Assembly (NCBI GenBank): GCA_035455185.1
Contig: DATIFQ010000359.1
Coordinates: forward strand, 1 to 64,000
Length of the DNA stretch: 64,000 bases
Source of the DNA: JAEHDI01 sp035455185
Lineage (GTDB): Bacteria; Acidobacteriota; Terriglobia; Bryobacterales; Bryobacteraceae
Direction of reading: 5' to 3'
Positions 17,193 through 25,795 of the stretch are shown here, one piece after another. Each line of letters starts with the position of its first letter. Position 1 is the first letter of the stretch. A program made the translations under genes and the position numbers. Under the pieces are notes generated by a model. That model did no database searches and was not told where the DNA came from. It was given only the letters and a program-made list of their open reading frames with translations.

Positions 17193-18678
17193 CGGCGTTC
17201 TCCGGAAAATCGAACTTCAGAATGGTGGAGAGGATCTTTCCCGCCCACCGGTAGATGTTATTCTCGGAAACAACGCCTCGCAGCCGCTGCATGCGCCTCC
17301 GTCGCTCCTCAGTCGGCATCTCAAGGGCCTGGCGGACGGCTTCCGCCATCTCTTCCTGAGAGAACGGGTTGACGAGCAGAGCGTCGGTGAGCTCGTACGC
17401 CGCACCCGCGAACCGGCTCAAAATCAGCACGCCGTCGTCATCGTTGCGGCTTGCGACGAACTCCTTCGCCACCAGGTTCATCCCGTCGTGGAGTGAACTC
17501 ACAAAACAGAACCGCGCGAGTCGGTGCAACGCCATCATCCGCACGGAACCCACGTGCCTGGAGAGTAGGATGACAGGACGCCACGAGTCCGTGCTCCATT
17601 TCCGGTTGATCTCGTCGGCCAGCGCTTCGATCTCGTAGCCCAGGGACCGGTAACGCCCGATGTCGACGCGGCTGGGAACACCGACTTGAATGAACACCAG
17701 CTTACCTCGGTACTCCGGATATTCGTCCAGCAGACGATCGATTGCCTGGAGCCGGTCGGGAATCCCCTTGGTGTAATCGATCCGATCGAGCCCGATGCCA
17801 ACAAGTTCGTCGCCCAGTCCCAGTTCCTGGCGCCAGCGTTCCATCTCCGACTCAACCTGTTCCGAAGAAGCGGAGGCGGAATGCGACTCGAAATCGACGC
17901 TGATCGGGAACGGCCGCACCGCCGTAGTCCGTTCTCTGCGAGTAATTTCGTACAGTTCCGGGTCGATTCGGGCTTCCAGCGTTCGGTCTACAGTGTCGAG
18001 GAAGTTCTGGCAATGGTACCGGATGTGGAAGCCCAACAGGTCATTCCCCAACAACCCGTCGAGCAGTTCCTCACCCCAAGGGAAAGCCCGGAAGACCTCG
18101 CGGTTTGGCCATGGTATATGCCAGAACTGCGCCACAAACAGATTCGGCAAGCCGGAGTCTTTGAGCATCCGGGGGAGAAGGCCGAAGTGGTAGTCCTGGA
18201 TGAACACGAAGGTGGGACGATCTCCGATCTCGTCCAGCACCGCGCGGGCAAAGATTTCGTTCACCTCGCGGTAAGCGCGCCAGTCTTCCGGACGGAACAC
18301 CGGACGCGTGAATGCAATATGACAGAGCGGCCAGAGTCCCTCGTTGGAGAGACCGTAATAGTAGCGGTTCTCCTGCTCCTTCGTGAGCCAGACGCGCCTC
18401 AGCGTGTACTTCTGAGAATTTCCCGGAGGTACCGCTACGTGGTTGTTCGCATCTACGGTCCTTCGATCTGCATTTCCTGCTCCGTGTGCGATCCAGACAC
18501 CGCCGGCAGCGCGCATGATCGGATCCAGGGCCGCCGTCATCCCGCTGGCCGGCTGAATACACTCGATCTCCCGGCCGGAAAGACGGTGAAGATATGGCTC
18601 ACGGTTGGAAACGACAACAAACTGAAGGCCTTGCAGCCGCAAGGCAATCAGCTCATGTAAGTCTTGTTTAGTCCACAC
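17161..18678 (-). CDS. otsA: Trehalose-6-phosphate synthase (GT20)
   Basis: 505 residues, a normal GT20 length. It transfers glucose from UDP-glucose (or another NDP-glucose) to glucose 6-phosphate. Family signatures are GFHIRYHCQNFL, GLDRIDYTKGIPDRLQAI (with the phosphate-binding arginine and lysine) and DGMNLVAKEFVA near the C-terminus. The N-terminus (VVVSNREPYLH, then ASGMTAALDPIM) departs from the usual GGL loop of E. coli OtsA, so the acceptor should be treated as likely rather than certain. GTG start with GGAG 6 bases upstream. It is the first gene of the otsA-otsB-DUF5752-treT operon; the 141 bases upstream hold no promoter I can call with confidence. Confidence 0.9.
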   Translation of the reverse strand: MWTKQDLHELIALRLQGLQFVVVSNREPYLHRLSGREIECIQPASGMTAALDPIMRAAGGVWIAHGAGNADRRTVDANNHVAVPPGNSQKYTLRRVWLTKEQENRYYYGLSNEGLWPLCHIAFTRPVFRPEDWRAYREVNEIFARAVLDEIGDRPTFVFIQDYHFGLLPRMLKDSGLPNLFVAQFWHIPWPNREVFRAFPWGEELLDGLLGNDLLGFHIRYHCQNFLDTVDRTLEARIDPELYEITRRERTTAVRPFPISVDFESHSASASSEQVESEMERWRQELGLGDELVGIGLDRIDYTKGIPDRLQAIDRLLDEYPEYRGKLVFIQVGVPSRVDIGRYRSLGYEIEALADEINRKWSTDSWRPVILLSRHVGSVRMMALHRLARFCFVSSLHDGMNLVAKEFVASRNDDDGVLILSRFAGAAYELTDALLVNPFSQEEMAEAVRQALEMPTEERRRRMQRLRGVVSENNIYRWAGKILSTILKFDFPENADVSHFEAAVH

Positions 18679-18819
18679 TATCGCTCCACTTGCCAGAGGG
18701 CTCTTTTCTATTTTTGAGGATGACCGGACAGGAGAACCATCCCCTGATCGGTGTAGTTGAAGCCTGGAAACAGGGTACGAGAGAAACCTAAGTCTCCTGA
18801 TGTGAGGAAATCTGAGCTA

Positions 18820-19599
18820 TTACCGCATTGGGCTGCGCTCAGTGGACTTTCGAGCGATCACTTCAAAGCTGCTCGCGAAACGTCGAAACAGAGGAATTCG
18901 AAGAAACACTTCGTCAATCGCCCGCACCACCCGGTAGCCAGAACGCCATCCCGGCAGCAGTCCGCCGAGGGGGGTTGACAGCATGTCGTAGTACTCATGC
19001 CGCGCATCGAGACCTGCTTGACGGAACAAGTCGGCAGTCGGTGATGGCGGCAACTCCCGCTCATCCGGCGTTTGATACTTCCGCATTAGATGGGGAACAA
19101 GCAGCTTGCCAAGCGCGCCAGACAGCCGGTAGCGATTTGGATCGAGCGAATAGAACCAGCCGCCCGGACGGAGGCGTCCGGCAATCGTCCTCGCCGTCCC
19201 GGGAAGGCTCTCATCCGGAAGGTGGTGCAGGAAGAAGATCGCGTAGATAAAATCGAACTCACCCTCCACATCGTCAATCGTGCCGTGGAGGAACCGCGCG
19301 TTCGTGAGGCCTGCAGTTGCGGCATCGGCTTGCGCCTGACGGATTCCCGCGGGCGACAAATCCACACCGATCAATTCGCCGACGTGCGGAGCCAGCAGAA
19401 GTTCCGTGTCTCCGATCCCGCACCCGAGGCTCAGCACGCGCGATTCAAGTCCAACCGGACACATCGACAGCATGCGCCCAACGAGGTGGGCCCGGAGTTC
19501 ACGAACTGCCGCTTTGCTGAAGTGCTTCTGAGCAAAACCGGAATACAGCCGCTCGTGATACTCGACTTCGCGTTGCAGAACGTCTCGCGGCACATTCAT
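18820..19599 (-). CDS. Class I SAM-dependent methyltransferase
   Basis: 259 residues. Motif I is VLSLGCGIGDTE (about 55-66), followed by the acidic SAM-ribose position LIGVDLSP and a YAIFFLHHLPDE motif typical of ubiquinone-type methyltransferases. No membrane segment. The substrate is unknown. It lies 18 bases downstream of the polytopic membrane protein gene and is probably in the same minus-strand transcript as that gene and the radical SAM gene at 20945, which suggests a shared pathway such as lipid or envelope glycan modification; this is inference. Confidence 0.85.
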   Translation of the reverse strand: MNVPRDVLQREVEYHERLYSGFAQKHFSKAAVRELRAHLVGRMLSMCPVGLESRVLSLGCGIGDTELLLAPHVGELIGVDLSPAGIRQAQADAATAGLTNARFLHGTIDDVEGEFDFIYAIFFLHHLPDESLPGTARTIAGRLRPGGWFYSLDPNRYRLSGALGKLLVPHLMRKYQTPDERELPPSPTADLFRQAGLDARHEYYDMLSTPLGGLLPGWRSGYRVVRAIDEVFLRIPLFRRFASSFEVIARKSTERSPMR

Positions 19600-19617
19600 C
19601 GGATTGGTCGTCCAATT

Positions 19618-20961
19618 TTATCCGGAACGCAGGCGATCAAGGATATCGACAATCGGGCCGAGCCTGGGCCCTGCCTTCACGCTACGAGAAATCGGGTTGT
19701 CAGTCCAATCCCATAACCGGCTGGGCCGCTCTCCGATGTTCACTGGCTTCTCGTCCCACATGGACGCTGAGTAGCAGAAGGCTCCTACTGCCTGCACGAA
19801 GATGGAGAAGGTCAGCAGAACCACAAACACCGCCCGCAGGGTACGCGAACGAAAGATCGTCTCCGTCGCCGGCGCCATTAGGACCACGAACGCCGGCAGC
19901 GCGTCGGAGAGCAGCCTGGGACCGTAGCAGTGACCGCCCCACCAGACACGCCATGTTGCGATCAGAACAACCTGGGACACAGCAAACACCAGCGCCGCCA
20001 GATAAACGGGTTGAGCGGGCCATTTCCGTCGCCTGAACAAAAAGAACACGCCGGCCACAAAGAACAGTAGGACAGGGGAGTACACGAAGAGGCCCCTTGC
20101 GGGACTGAAGAGCACGCCGGCGAGCCCGCGCCAAAGATTCCCGTCAAAGGACAGAGCAGGTGCGCCCTGAACGGCACCGAACACGCCGACGTTATAGGCG
20201 ACCGTGACCACACCAGCCAAGACCGGAAACAGCCAGAAGGCCGCCATTAACCTGACCCGGCGCGACGAGGCAAGCAGCCCGGTGAATGCGGCGGCAACGA
20301 ACAGAATGTTCGTGGGCCGGATGGCGGCGCTCAGACCGGCGAACAGTCCCGTCAGCAACGCAGCCTGTCGGTCGTCCGCACACTCACGGAGTCTGTCCAA
20401 GAAAAACAGCGCCAGGATGATCGCGACCTGGCTGCCGCCGTGTTGCCACAGGGCCTGGCTGGAGATTGTCCAGGTAGCAGTACCGAAACCGTAGAGAATC
20501 GCGAGCCAGCGGGCTCGCTTTTCGTCAGCCAGCCTGACTGCCAGGAGGTAAAAAAGCGCGACAGAGCCGGCGGCAATCAGCGACGCGGTGAGCTTCTCCA
20601 GCACCCCAGCGAGAACCATGACCTGCGCCGGACTCCAGCCGGCGGCCGTCACATATACCGCCGCGGGGACGTAAAGCGGAGTGAGCAATATCGGCAGTGC
20701 AATCGGGTACTCCGAGTACGCGTGCCCGCTCACAATCGGCAGGGCGCGCAAATGTTGAGGTACGTGCTCGCGGACCGCCGGATAAAAGAAGTCCAGGTTG
20801 ACTGTGCGGTCGAGCAATATTGAAAACGGCAACAGCGAAGCGGGGAGCGTGTCGCCCGAGGCGATGCGCTGGAAGTTCAGATTATAGACAACGAGCGAGC
20901 AGGCAAAAAGCAGCAGCGTAAATCGCGCCGGCCGATGCCCGGTGTCATCGGATGCCTGTTT
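19618..20961 (-). CDS. Polytopic membrane protein, possibly GT-C type glycosyltransferase
   Basis: About 447 residues with roughly ten hydrophobic helices (for example FTLLLFACSLVVYNL, VALFYLLAVRLA, LFVAAAFTGLLAS, AVFVVLLTFSIFVQAV). A loop after the first helix (HAYSEYPIALPILLTPLYV) and a WWGGHCYGPRLL segment are of the kind found in membrane glycosyltransferases of the PMT/ArnT group, but I see no decisive catalytic motif. The open frame extends to 21066, overlapping the upstream radical SAM gene by more than 100 bases; the TTG ending at 20961 reduces the overlap to 17 bases and is preceded by GGAAC. Start choice is uncertain. Confidence 0.72.
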   Translation of the reverse strand, partial: KQASDDTGHRPARFTLLLFACSLVVYNLNFQRIASGDTLPASLLPFSILLDRTVNLDFFYPAVREHVPQHLRALPIVSGHAYSEYPIALPILLTPLYVPAAVYVTAAGWSPAQVMVLAGVLEKLTASLIAAGSVALFYLLAVRLADEKRARWLAILYGFGTATWTISSQALWQHGGSQVAIILALFFLDRLRECADDRQAALLTGLFAGLSAAIRPTNILFVAAAFTGLLASSRRVRLMAAFWLFPVLAGVVTVAYNVGVFGAVQGAPALSFDGNLWRGLAGVLFSPARGLFVYSPVLLFFVAGVFFLFRRRKWPAQPVYLAALVFAVSQVVLIATWRVWWGGHCYGPRLLSDALPAFVVLMAPATETIFRSRTLRAVFVVLLTFSIFVQAVGAFCYSASMWDEKPVNIGERPSRLWDWTDNPISRSVKAGPRLGPIVDILDRLRSG

Positions 20962-21991
20962 CAATATGGACCAGTTCCGATTCCCGTGATTCGCTCTCCG
21001 TGGCGGGCGTAGCCGCGATCGTCTGGGGCGCGCGCCAGAAGTCCATATATGATACCTGGTGCACACAGGACACGGTGCAGAAGGGAGCGCACGGTTTCTC
21101 GGTGAGGAACTCCCGGCGGATGTCGTCCTTCGTGTACTCAGCCAGCGGTTTCGCCGGATAGCCGCGCTGCTGGGAGCAATAGTGGACGAGGCCGTCCTCG
21201 CACACGTACAGGTAGCGCGAGCCGGCGCGGCATCGCCAGTTGCTCGGACGGCCGTTCGCGATGTTGTTCTGGAAGTAATTGATCTGCGAGTAGCTGGATT
21301 TTTCCAGCCCTTTCATCGCGAGGAACACTTCACGCTCCTGGTCGCCGAGCGGCCTGAGCTGCCCCGAGCCGTCGTGGATGATGCCGACCGTCGAAGTGAA
21401 GCCCAGTTCGACCGCACGCCGTCCAACGGTAAGTGCGTCCTGGGGATTGCGGATGCCACCCCCGACCACGGAGTTGATGTTGACGTGAAATTCGGCGTGC
21501 CCGGCAAGAAGCTGAAGTTTCTTGTCCAATACCTTGAGGCTCTTCTTCGAGACGTCGTCGGGTGTCACGTTGTCGATGCTGATCTGAAGATGATCGAGCC
21601 CCGCCCGGTTCAGCCGGTGAATTCGCGCCGCTGTCAGCAGGTAGCCGTTCGTGATCAGGCCGGCGATGATCCCCCGGCGGTGGATGTGGGCGATGATCTC
21701 GTCAAGGTCGGGGTGCAACAACGGTTCTCCACCGCTCAGCGTTATGACCGTCGTGCCAAGTTCGCGCAGGCGATCTACGCGCTGAAGCATCGTCTCGGTT
21801 GGCAGCGGCTTCGACACGTCATCGTACTCGTTGCAATAGGCACACGAAAGGTTGCAGCGGCGGATCGGGATGAGATGCGCCAGGACCGGATGGTCGGTAG
21901 ACACCAGTCCCTTGAAAATCATTTGCAGTTCTCGCGCTCTCCGGCCTGCCGCACGCAGACGGCGCTTCAAGCGTAGGGCCTTATCAGGCAT
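20945..21991 (-). CDS. Radical SAM protein with C-terminal cysteine-rich region
   Basis: 348 residues. CX3CX2C is Cys46, Cys50, Cys53 (RRCNLSCAYC), and LSGGEPLL is the SAM-binding motif. The C-terminus carries WRCRAGSRYLYVC, VHYCSQQRG and CAPFCTVSC, consistent with an auxiliary Fe-S cluster domain as in SPASM proteins. A basic N-terminal stretch (LRLKRRLRAAGRRARE) precedes the barrel. The first in a likely three-gene unit with the membrane protein and the methyltransferase. The substrate is not apparent; peptide, lipid or sugar targets are all possible for this subgroup. Confidence 0.88.
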   Translation of the reverse strand: MPDKALRLKRRLRAAGRRARELQMIFKGLVSTDHPVLAHLIPIRRCNLSCAYCNEYDDVSKPLPTETMLQRVDRLRELGTTVITLSGGEPLLHPDLDEIIAHIHRRGIIAGLITNGYLLTAARIHRLNRAGLDHLQISIDNVTPDDVSKKSLKVLDKKLQLLAGHAEFHVNINSVVGGGIRNPQDALTVGRRAVELGFTSTVGIIHDGSGQLRPLGDQEREVFLAMKGLEKSSYSQINYFQNNIANGRPSNWRCRAGSRYLYVCEDGLVHYCSQQRGYPAKPLAEYTKDDIRREFLTEKPCAPFCTVSCVHQVSYMDFWRAPQTIAATPATESESRESELVHIETGIR

Positions 21992-22011
21992 AGAGTTACA
22001 GGGCTTTCTCT

Positions 22012-22041
22012 ATTACAGCACAGGGTTGCCCCGGAGGCCAA
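22012..22041 (-). promoter_or_regulatory. Putative promoter of radical SAM / membrane protein / methyltransferase unit
   Basis: On the minus strand, TTGGCC (22036-22041, four of six -35 matches) is separated by 18 bases from TGTAAT (22012-22017, five of six -10 matches). The start site would be near 22005, giving a short leader before the ATG at 21991. Confidence 0.4.
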
Positions 22042-22086
22042 AGCTACCCTGTTTCCGGTCTGTTTTCCCGCCCGAACGGTGAAAAA

Positions 22087-22899
22087 TCAGGGTTTCTTGG
22101 CAGCCTCCGGCGCCGGAGGGGTGGGAGGAGCCGGAGGCGTGGGCTTTACCTCCTCACCGTACTTGATCTGCACCTCGCTCTTGAACTGCTTGTAGTCCTC
22201 GTAGCGGACGGTCATCCGGATGGGCACGCGCATCCCGCTCTCGAACTGCAACACGTCGTTGGAGATCGTGTACGTCGGAAACCAGTACTTGCCGTCAATT
22301 TGCTCGCGGTAGGTTTCGAATTTCGGAAACTGGTTGTCGGATCCCCGTTTCAGGAGCCCGACGCCCCGCCCATACGTTTTCACAATCTGGAGGTCACGGT
22401 CATCCACCCAGATCTGGCCGGAGAAGTACCGCTGTCCCTGCTCCATCTTTTTCGGTTTCACCGCAAAGAGATAGCAGGGAATCTCGTCGGCCATCTGCTT
22501 GCCCAAGTAGCGAATGTCGTACTTTGGCAGTTCCTTGGTAGTCAGCACAAACGGCTGGACATTCCGCAAATCCTGCTCATCTTCCGGGGTCAATAGCAGA
22601 TTCTGGAGAGTGGAAACAGGCGCGCGGACCACCCGTTCGGTCCGCTTGCCGTCGGACGAGAAGATGATGTCCGACACCATCTCATGCCGCCCGCGGACCC
22701 TGCCCGAATCGTCGAGCTCTTGAATCCGAGCCGTCTGGCGGTACGTGTAGTTCTCGCGCGCGAGCGCGAATTCCGCCTCCTTGGCGGCAAACTTGTTGAT
22801 GATTTCGTCCGTCTCCGCCGGAGTGAGCTCCTCTTTGCCGGCCCTCACAGCGGTAAACGCCATTGCAGTGATCAGAAACAGCCGTAATGCGCGCAGCAT
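22087..22899 (-). CDS. LolA-like/outer-membrane lipoprotein-sorting family secreted protein
   Basis: 270 residues with a signal peptide (RLFLITAMAFTAVRA). The body alternates charged and hydrophobic strands (YTYRQTARIQELDDSG, YFSGQIWVDDRDLQIVKTYG, KYWFPTYTISNDV) in the pattern of the LolA/LppX half-barrel fold common among acidobacterial secreted proteins. The C-terminus is a proline-alanine rich tail (PTPPAPPTPPAPEAAKKP). Function is unknown; a lipid or lipoprotein carrier role is only a fold-based guess. GAGGAGAGGGG precedes the ATG. It lies 34 bases downstream of the acyl-CoA dehydrogenase gene and may be co-transcribed with it. Confidence 0.7.
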   Translation of the reverse strand: MLRALRLFLITAMAFTAVRAGKEELTPAETDEIINKFAAKEAEFALARENYTYRQTARIQELDDSGRVRGRHEMVSDIIFSSDGKRTERVVRAPVSTLQNLLLTPEDEQDLRNVQPFVLTTKELPKYDIRYLGKQMADEIPCYLFAVKPKKMEQGQRYFSGQIWVDDRDLQIVKTYGRGVGLLKRGSDNQFPKFETYREQIDGKYWFPTYTISNDVLQFESGMRVPIRMTVRYEDYKQFKSEVQIKYGEEVKPTPPAPPTPPAPEAAKKP

Positions 22900-22933
22900 A
22901 CCCCTCTCCTCTTGTGCGACGAACGAGCAGCCA

Positions 22934-24106
22934 TTAAGGTTTCCCGAGGATTTGGCGGGCGATCGTCATCAGTTGCATATTGCTCGTTCCTTCGTAGATG
23001 CGCCCGATCTTGGCATCGCGGTAGAACTTCTCTGCCGGGCAGTCCTTCGTGAAACCCACTCCTCCGAATACCTCGACCGCCTTGGACGCGACCGTCTCCG
23101 CGATCTCCGAGCTGTAGTACTTTGCCATCGCCGCCTCCGTAAGAAACGGCATCCCGGCATCCCGCAACCGGGCGGCATTGTACGTCAGCAATCTGGCAGC
23201 CTCCAGTTCGGTTGCCATCCTGGCAAGGTCGAACTGAATGCCCTGGAACTCCGCGATCGGCTTGCCGAACTGTTTCCGCTGCCGGGCATACGAAAGTGCT
23301 TGCTCAAGTGCTCCGCGAGCCAGGCCGATCATCTGTGCGCTGATGCCGATCCGGCCTTCATTCAGCGTCTCGATGGCGATCTTGTAACCTTTGCCGAGCT
23401 CCCCCATCAGGTTCGATTTCGGCACGCGGCAGTTGTCCAGAATCAGTTCGCAGGTTGAGGAAGCACGGATGCCGAGTTTGTCTTCCTTCTTTCCGACCTC
23501 GAAGCCGGGAGAATTGCGCTCGACCAGGAAACACGTGATGCCGCGGTGGCCGGCTTCGGGGTTCGCATTGGCGAATACCAGGAAGAGGCCCGCCTCCGCG
23601 CCATTGGTGGTCCAGAGTTTCCGTCCGGACAGCAGAAAGTGATCCCCTTGATCGGCAGCCCGGGCGGCCAAGGCGAAGGCATCCGACCCGGCCCCTGCCT
23701 CGGAAAGCGCGTACGCCCCAACCGTATCCGCAGCGAGCTTCGGGAGGTACCGCTTTCTTTGTTCGTCATTTCCCCAGCGCAACAGGGCGTTGTTGACCAG
23801 AGTGTTCTGGACGTCAACGATCACGGCCGCCGCGGGGTCTACCGCCGCGATTTCCTCGACCGCGAGCACCGACTGGAAGAACGTTCCGCCCTGTCCTCCG
23901 TGTTCCTCCGGAATTTCGATGCCCATCAACCCGAGTTCAAAGAATTCGCGCAGGATCTCTTTGCGGAAGACTCCGGCTTCGTCCATGGCCCGGACGTGCG
24001 GGCTGACCTGCTCCTTCGCGAACTGCCGCACCGACGCCTGGAAGAGCTTTTCATCCTCGCTGAGCTGGCTAAGCGGCCGGGCCGGCCCCTCGGCGACTGT
24101 CGACAT
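22934..24106 (-). CDS. Acyl-CoA dehydrogenase
   Basis: 390 residues, normal for the FAD-dependent acyl-CoA dehydrogenase family, which introduces a trans-2 double bond into acyl-CoA and passes electrons to ETF. Signatures: YALSEAGAGSDA in the middle domain, and GGVGFTKDCPAEKFYRDAK with YEGTSNMQ near the C-terminus, whose glutamate is the catalytic base position of short/medium-chain enzymes. Chain length preference cannot be told. It is divergent from the amidase operon, with 59 bases between starts. Confidence 0.93.
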   Translation of the reverse strand: MSTVAEGPARPLSQLSEDEKLFQASVRQFAKEQVSPHVRAMDEAGVFRKEILREFFELGLMGIEIPEEHGGQGGTFFQSVLAVEEIAAVDPAAAVIVDVQNTLVNNALLRWGNDEQRKRYLPKLAADTVGAYALSEAGAGSDAFALAARAADQGDHFLLSGRKLWTTNGAEAGLFLVFANANPEAGHRGITCFLVERNSPGFEVGKKEDKLGIRASSTCELILDNCRVPKSNLMGELGKGYKIAIETLNEGRIGISAQMIGLARGALEQALSYARQRKQFGKPIAEFQGIQFDLARMATELEAARLLTYNAARLRDAGMPFLTEAAMAKYYSSEIAETVASKAVEVFGGVGFTKDCPAEKFYRDAKIGRIYEGTSNMQLMTIARQILGKP

Positions 24107-24165
24107 GCTTTCAGTCTAACGCCTGACGGCTGGATTGCTTCGGCCTGCAGTAGAATAGGCATCTC

Positions 24166-24345
24166 ATGAAGAATTGGAAACTGATCGCTCAGGGATTGGA
24201 CGTCGCCATCCCCGAGGCCGACCTTCCGAAACTCTCACAAACCCTCGAGGCGATGGACACCGCTTTCCGGCCGCTGGCCGAGGCGATCCCCGACGAGATG
24301 GAACCGGCCGTCATTTTCCACATTCAGCCGGAGGAGCAGGTATGA
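24166..24345 (+). CDS. Small AtzG/GatC-like amidase subunit (59 aa)
   Basis: A 59-residue ORF from ATG 24166. It reads GLDVAIPEADLPKLSQTLEA followed by a second amphipathic stretch and a tail PDEMEPAVIFHIQPEE. The pattern of helix, helix, then an acidic proline loop ending in EPA-x-x-F matches what I know of AtzG/DUF4089 proteins, the short GatC-like partners of AtzE-type amidases. The stop overlaps the ATG of the amidase by the ATGA arrangement, and the amidase ribosome binding site (GGAGGAG) lies within this gene, so the two are coupled. A -10-like TAGAAT is at 24151-24156 with no clear -35; that would leave almost no leader. Confidence 0.7.
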   Translation: MKNWKLIAQGLDVAIPEADLPKLSQTLEAMDTAFRPLAEAIPDEMEPAVIFHIQPEEQV

Positions 24346-25730
24346 CCATCCTCGAGGCTGCCGCCGCAATACGGGCAAAGAAAGTAACGTCCGCCGAGCT
24401 AACCGCGGAATCGCTCTCCAGCATCGCGCGGTTGCAGCCGCGGCTCAACGCCTTCATTACTGTCGCCGAGGAGAGAGCACGCGAGCGCGCACGCCGCGCC
24501 GACGAGGAACTCAAGCGCGGGATGGACCGCGGCCCGCTGCACGGAATTCCAATCGCCGTGAAAGACGTCTTCTGCATGAGAGGAATGCGGACAACTTGCG
24601 GCTCAAAGCTGTTCGAGAATCACGTGCCGGACCGCGACGCTGCTGCCGTCGAAAGGCTGGAAGCCGCGGGCGCCGTGATCACCGGCAAGGCGAACATGCA
24701 TGAGCTTGCTTACGGCATCACCTCGAGCAACCCGCATTTCGGTTTCGTGCGAAACGCGCGGAACCCGGAGCACATCCCTGGCGGTTCGAGTGGAGGCTCC
24801 GGTTCGGCGGTCGCCGCAGGAATGGTGTTCATGGCGATGGGCAGTGACACGGGCGGATCGATTCGCATCCCGGCGTCCTTCTGCGGGACCGTTGGAATCA
24901 AGCCGACTTTTGGGCGCGTCAGCCGGTATGGCGTCATGCCGCTCGACTTCAGCCTGGACCACATGGGTCCGTTGACGCGCACCGTCCGTGACGCCGCGGT
25001 GTGCCTCGGCGCCATCGCCGGCCACGATCCGCGGGATGAGACCTCCAGCCGTCAGCCGGTTCCTGAGTTTCTCCCGCCCAGGCAGGTTTCGATTCAGGGC
25101 CTCCGGATTGGAATTCCGGAGAACTTCTACTTCGAGCGGGTCGATCCGGAGGTGGAAGCCGCGGTCCGCCGTATGGCGTCCGCCGCCGCGAACCTTGGCG
25201 CCACACTCGTGCCGGTTCGGGTGCCTGACATCCGTGAGCTCAATGTGATTGCACGCGTGATCCTACTCGCCGAGGCGTCGGCGGTAATGGAGAAGCATCT
25301 CTCCAGGCGGGAGAACTTCGGCGCCGACGTTCTGTCGCTGCTCGATCAGGGCCGGCTCATTGCGGCGACGGACTACGTGAACGCGCAGCGCCTGCGTCGA
25401 GTGAAACAGCAGGAGTTCCGGCGCATTTGGCGGCACGCCGACTGCCTGCTCACTCCGTGCACTCCGACCCCTGCGCCGAAGATTGGGCAGACCGCAATCA
25501 CGATCGCCGGAGAGGCAGAGGATGCCCGGCTCGCCTCCACGCGACTGGTGCGGGCGATCAATCTGCTCGGGCTGCCGGCGCTGGCGCTGCCATGCGGGGT
25601 GCACACGTTGGGGTTGCCGATGGGAACGCAACTGATCGGGCGGCCATTCACCGAACCGCTCTTGTTCCGTGTGGGGGCCGCACTCGAAGACGTGACCGGC
25701 TTCGACAAGCGCGTGCCCCCGGAGTGCTAA
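24342..25730 (+). CDS. Amidase signature family hydrolase
   Basis: 462 residues from ATG 24342, preceded by GGAGGAG. The Ser-cisSer-Lys triad of the family is present: Lys74 (IAVKDV), the cis-serine in GGSSGGSGSA (149-150), and the nucleophile Ser173 in DTGGSIRIP. The TGKANMHELAYG segment is closer to AtzE-type and other stand-alone amidases than to GatA, which has MDEFAMG. It hydrolyses a carboxamide in the cytoplasm; the substrate is not known. The frame is open upstream to 24174 but that region encodes the small subunit in another frame. Distinguishing it from a true GatA also rests on the absence of GatB and GatC genes nearby. Confidence 0.9.
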   Translation: MTILEAAAAIRAKKVTSAELTAESLSSIARLQPRLNAFITVAEERARERARRADEELKRGMDRGPLHGIPIAVKDVFCMRGMRTTCGSKLFENHVPDRDAAAVERLEAAGAVITGKANMHELAYGITSSNPHFGFVRNARNPEHIPGGSSGGSGSAVAAGMVFMAMGSDTGGSIRIPASFCGTVGIKPTFGRVSRYGVMPLDFSLDHMGPLTRTVRDAAVCLGAIAGHDPRDETSSRQPVPEFLPPRQVSIQGLRIGIPENFYFERVDPEVEAAVRRMASAAANLGATLVPVRVPDIRELNVIARVILLAEASAVMEKHLSRRENFGADVLSLLDQGRLIAATDYVNAQRLRRVKQQEFRRIWRHADCLLTPCTPTPAPKIGQTAITIAGEAEDARLASTRLVRAINLLGLPALALPCGVHTLGLPMGTQLIGRPFTEPLLFRVGAALEDVTGFDKRVPPEC

Positions 25731-25795
25731 TCTGACCTCTGGCGCGTGTACCGCCGTGCTGACACGCGCCACAGGTAACAAACCAGGAGATCTCC

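Noticed and set aside
22954..24169. Long plus-strand frames opposite the acyl-CoA dehydrogenase
   Set aside because: Antisense shadows; the minus-strand gene has full-length family similarity and no ribosome binding site supports the plus-strand frames.
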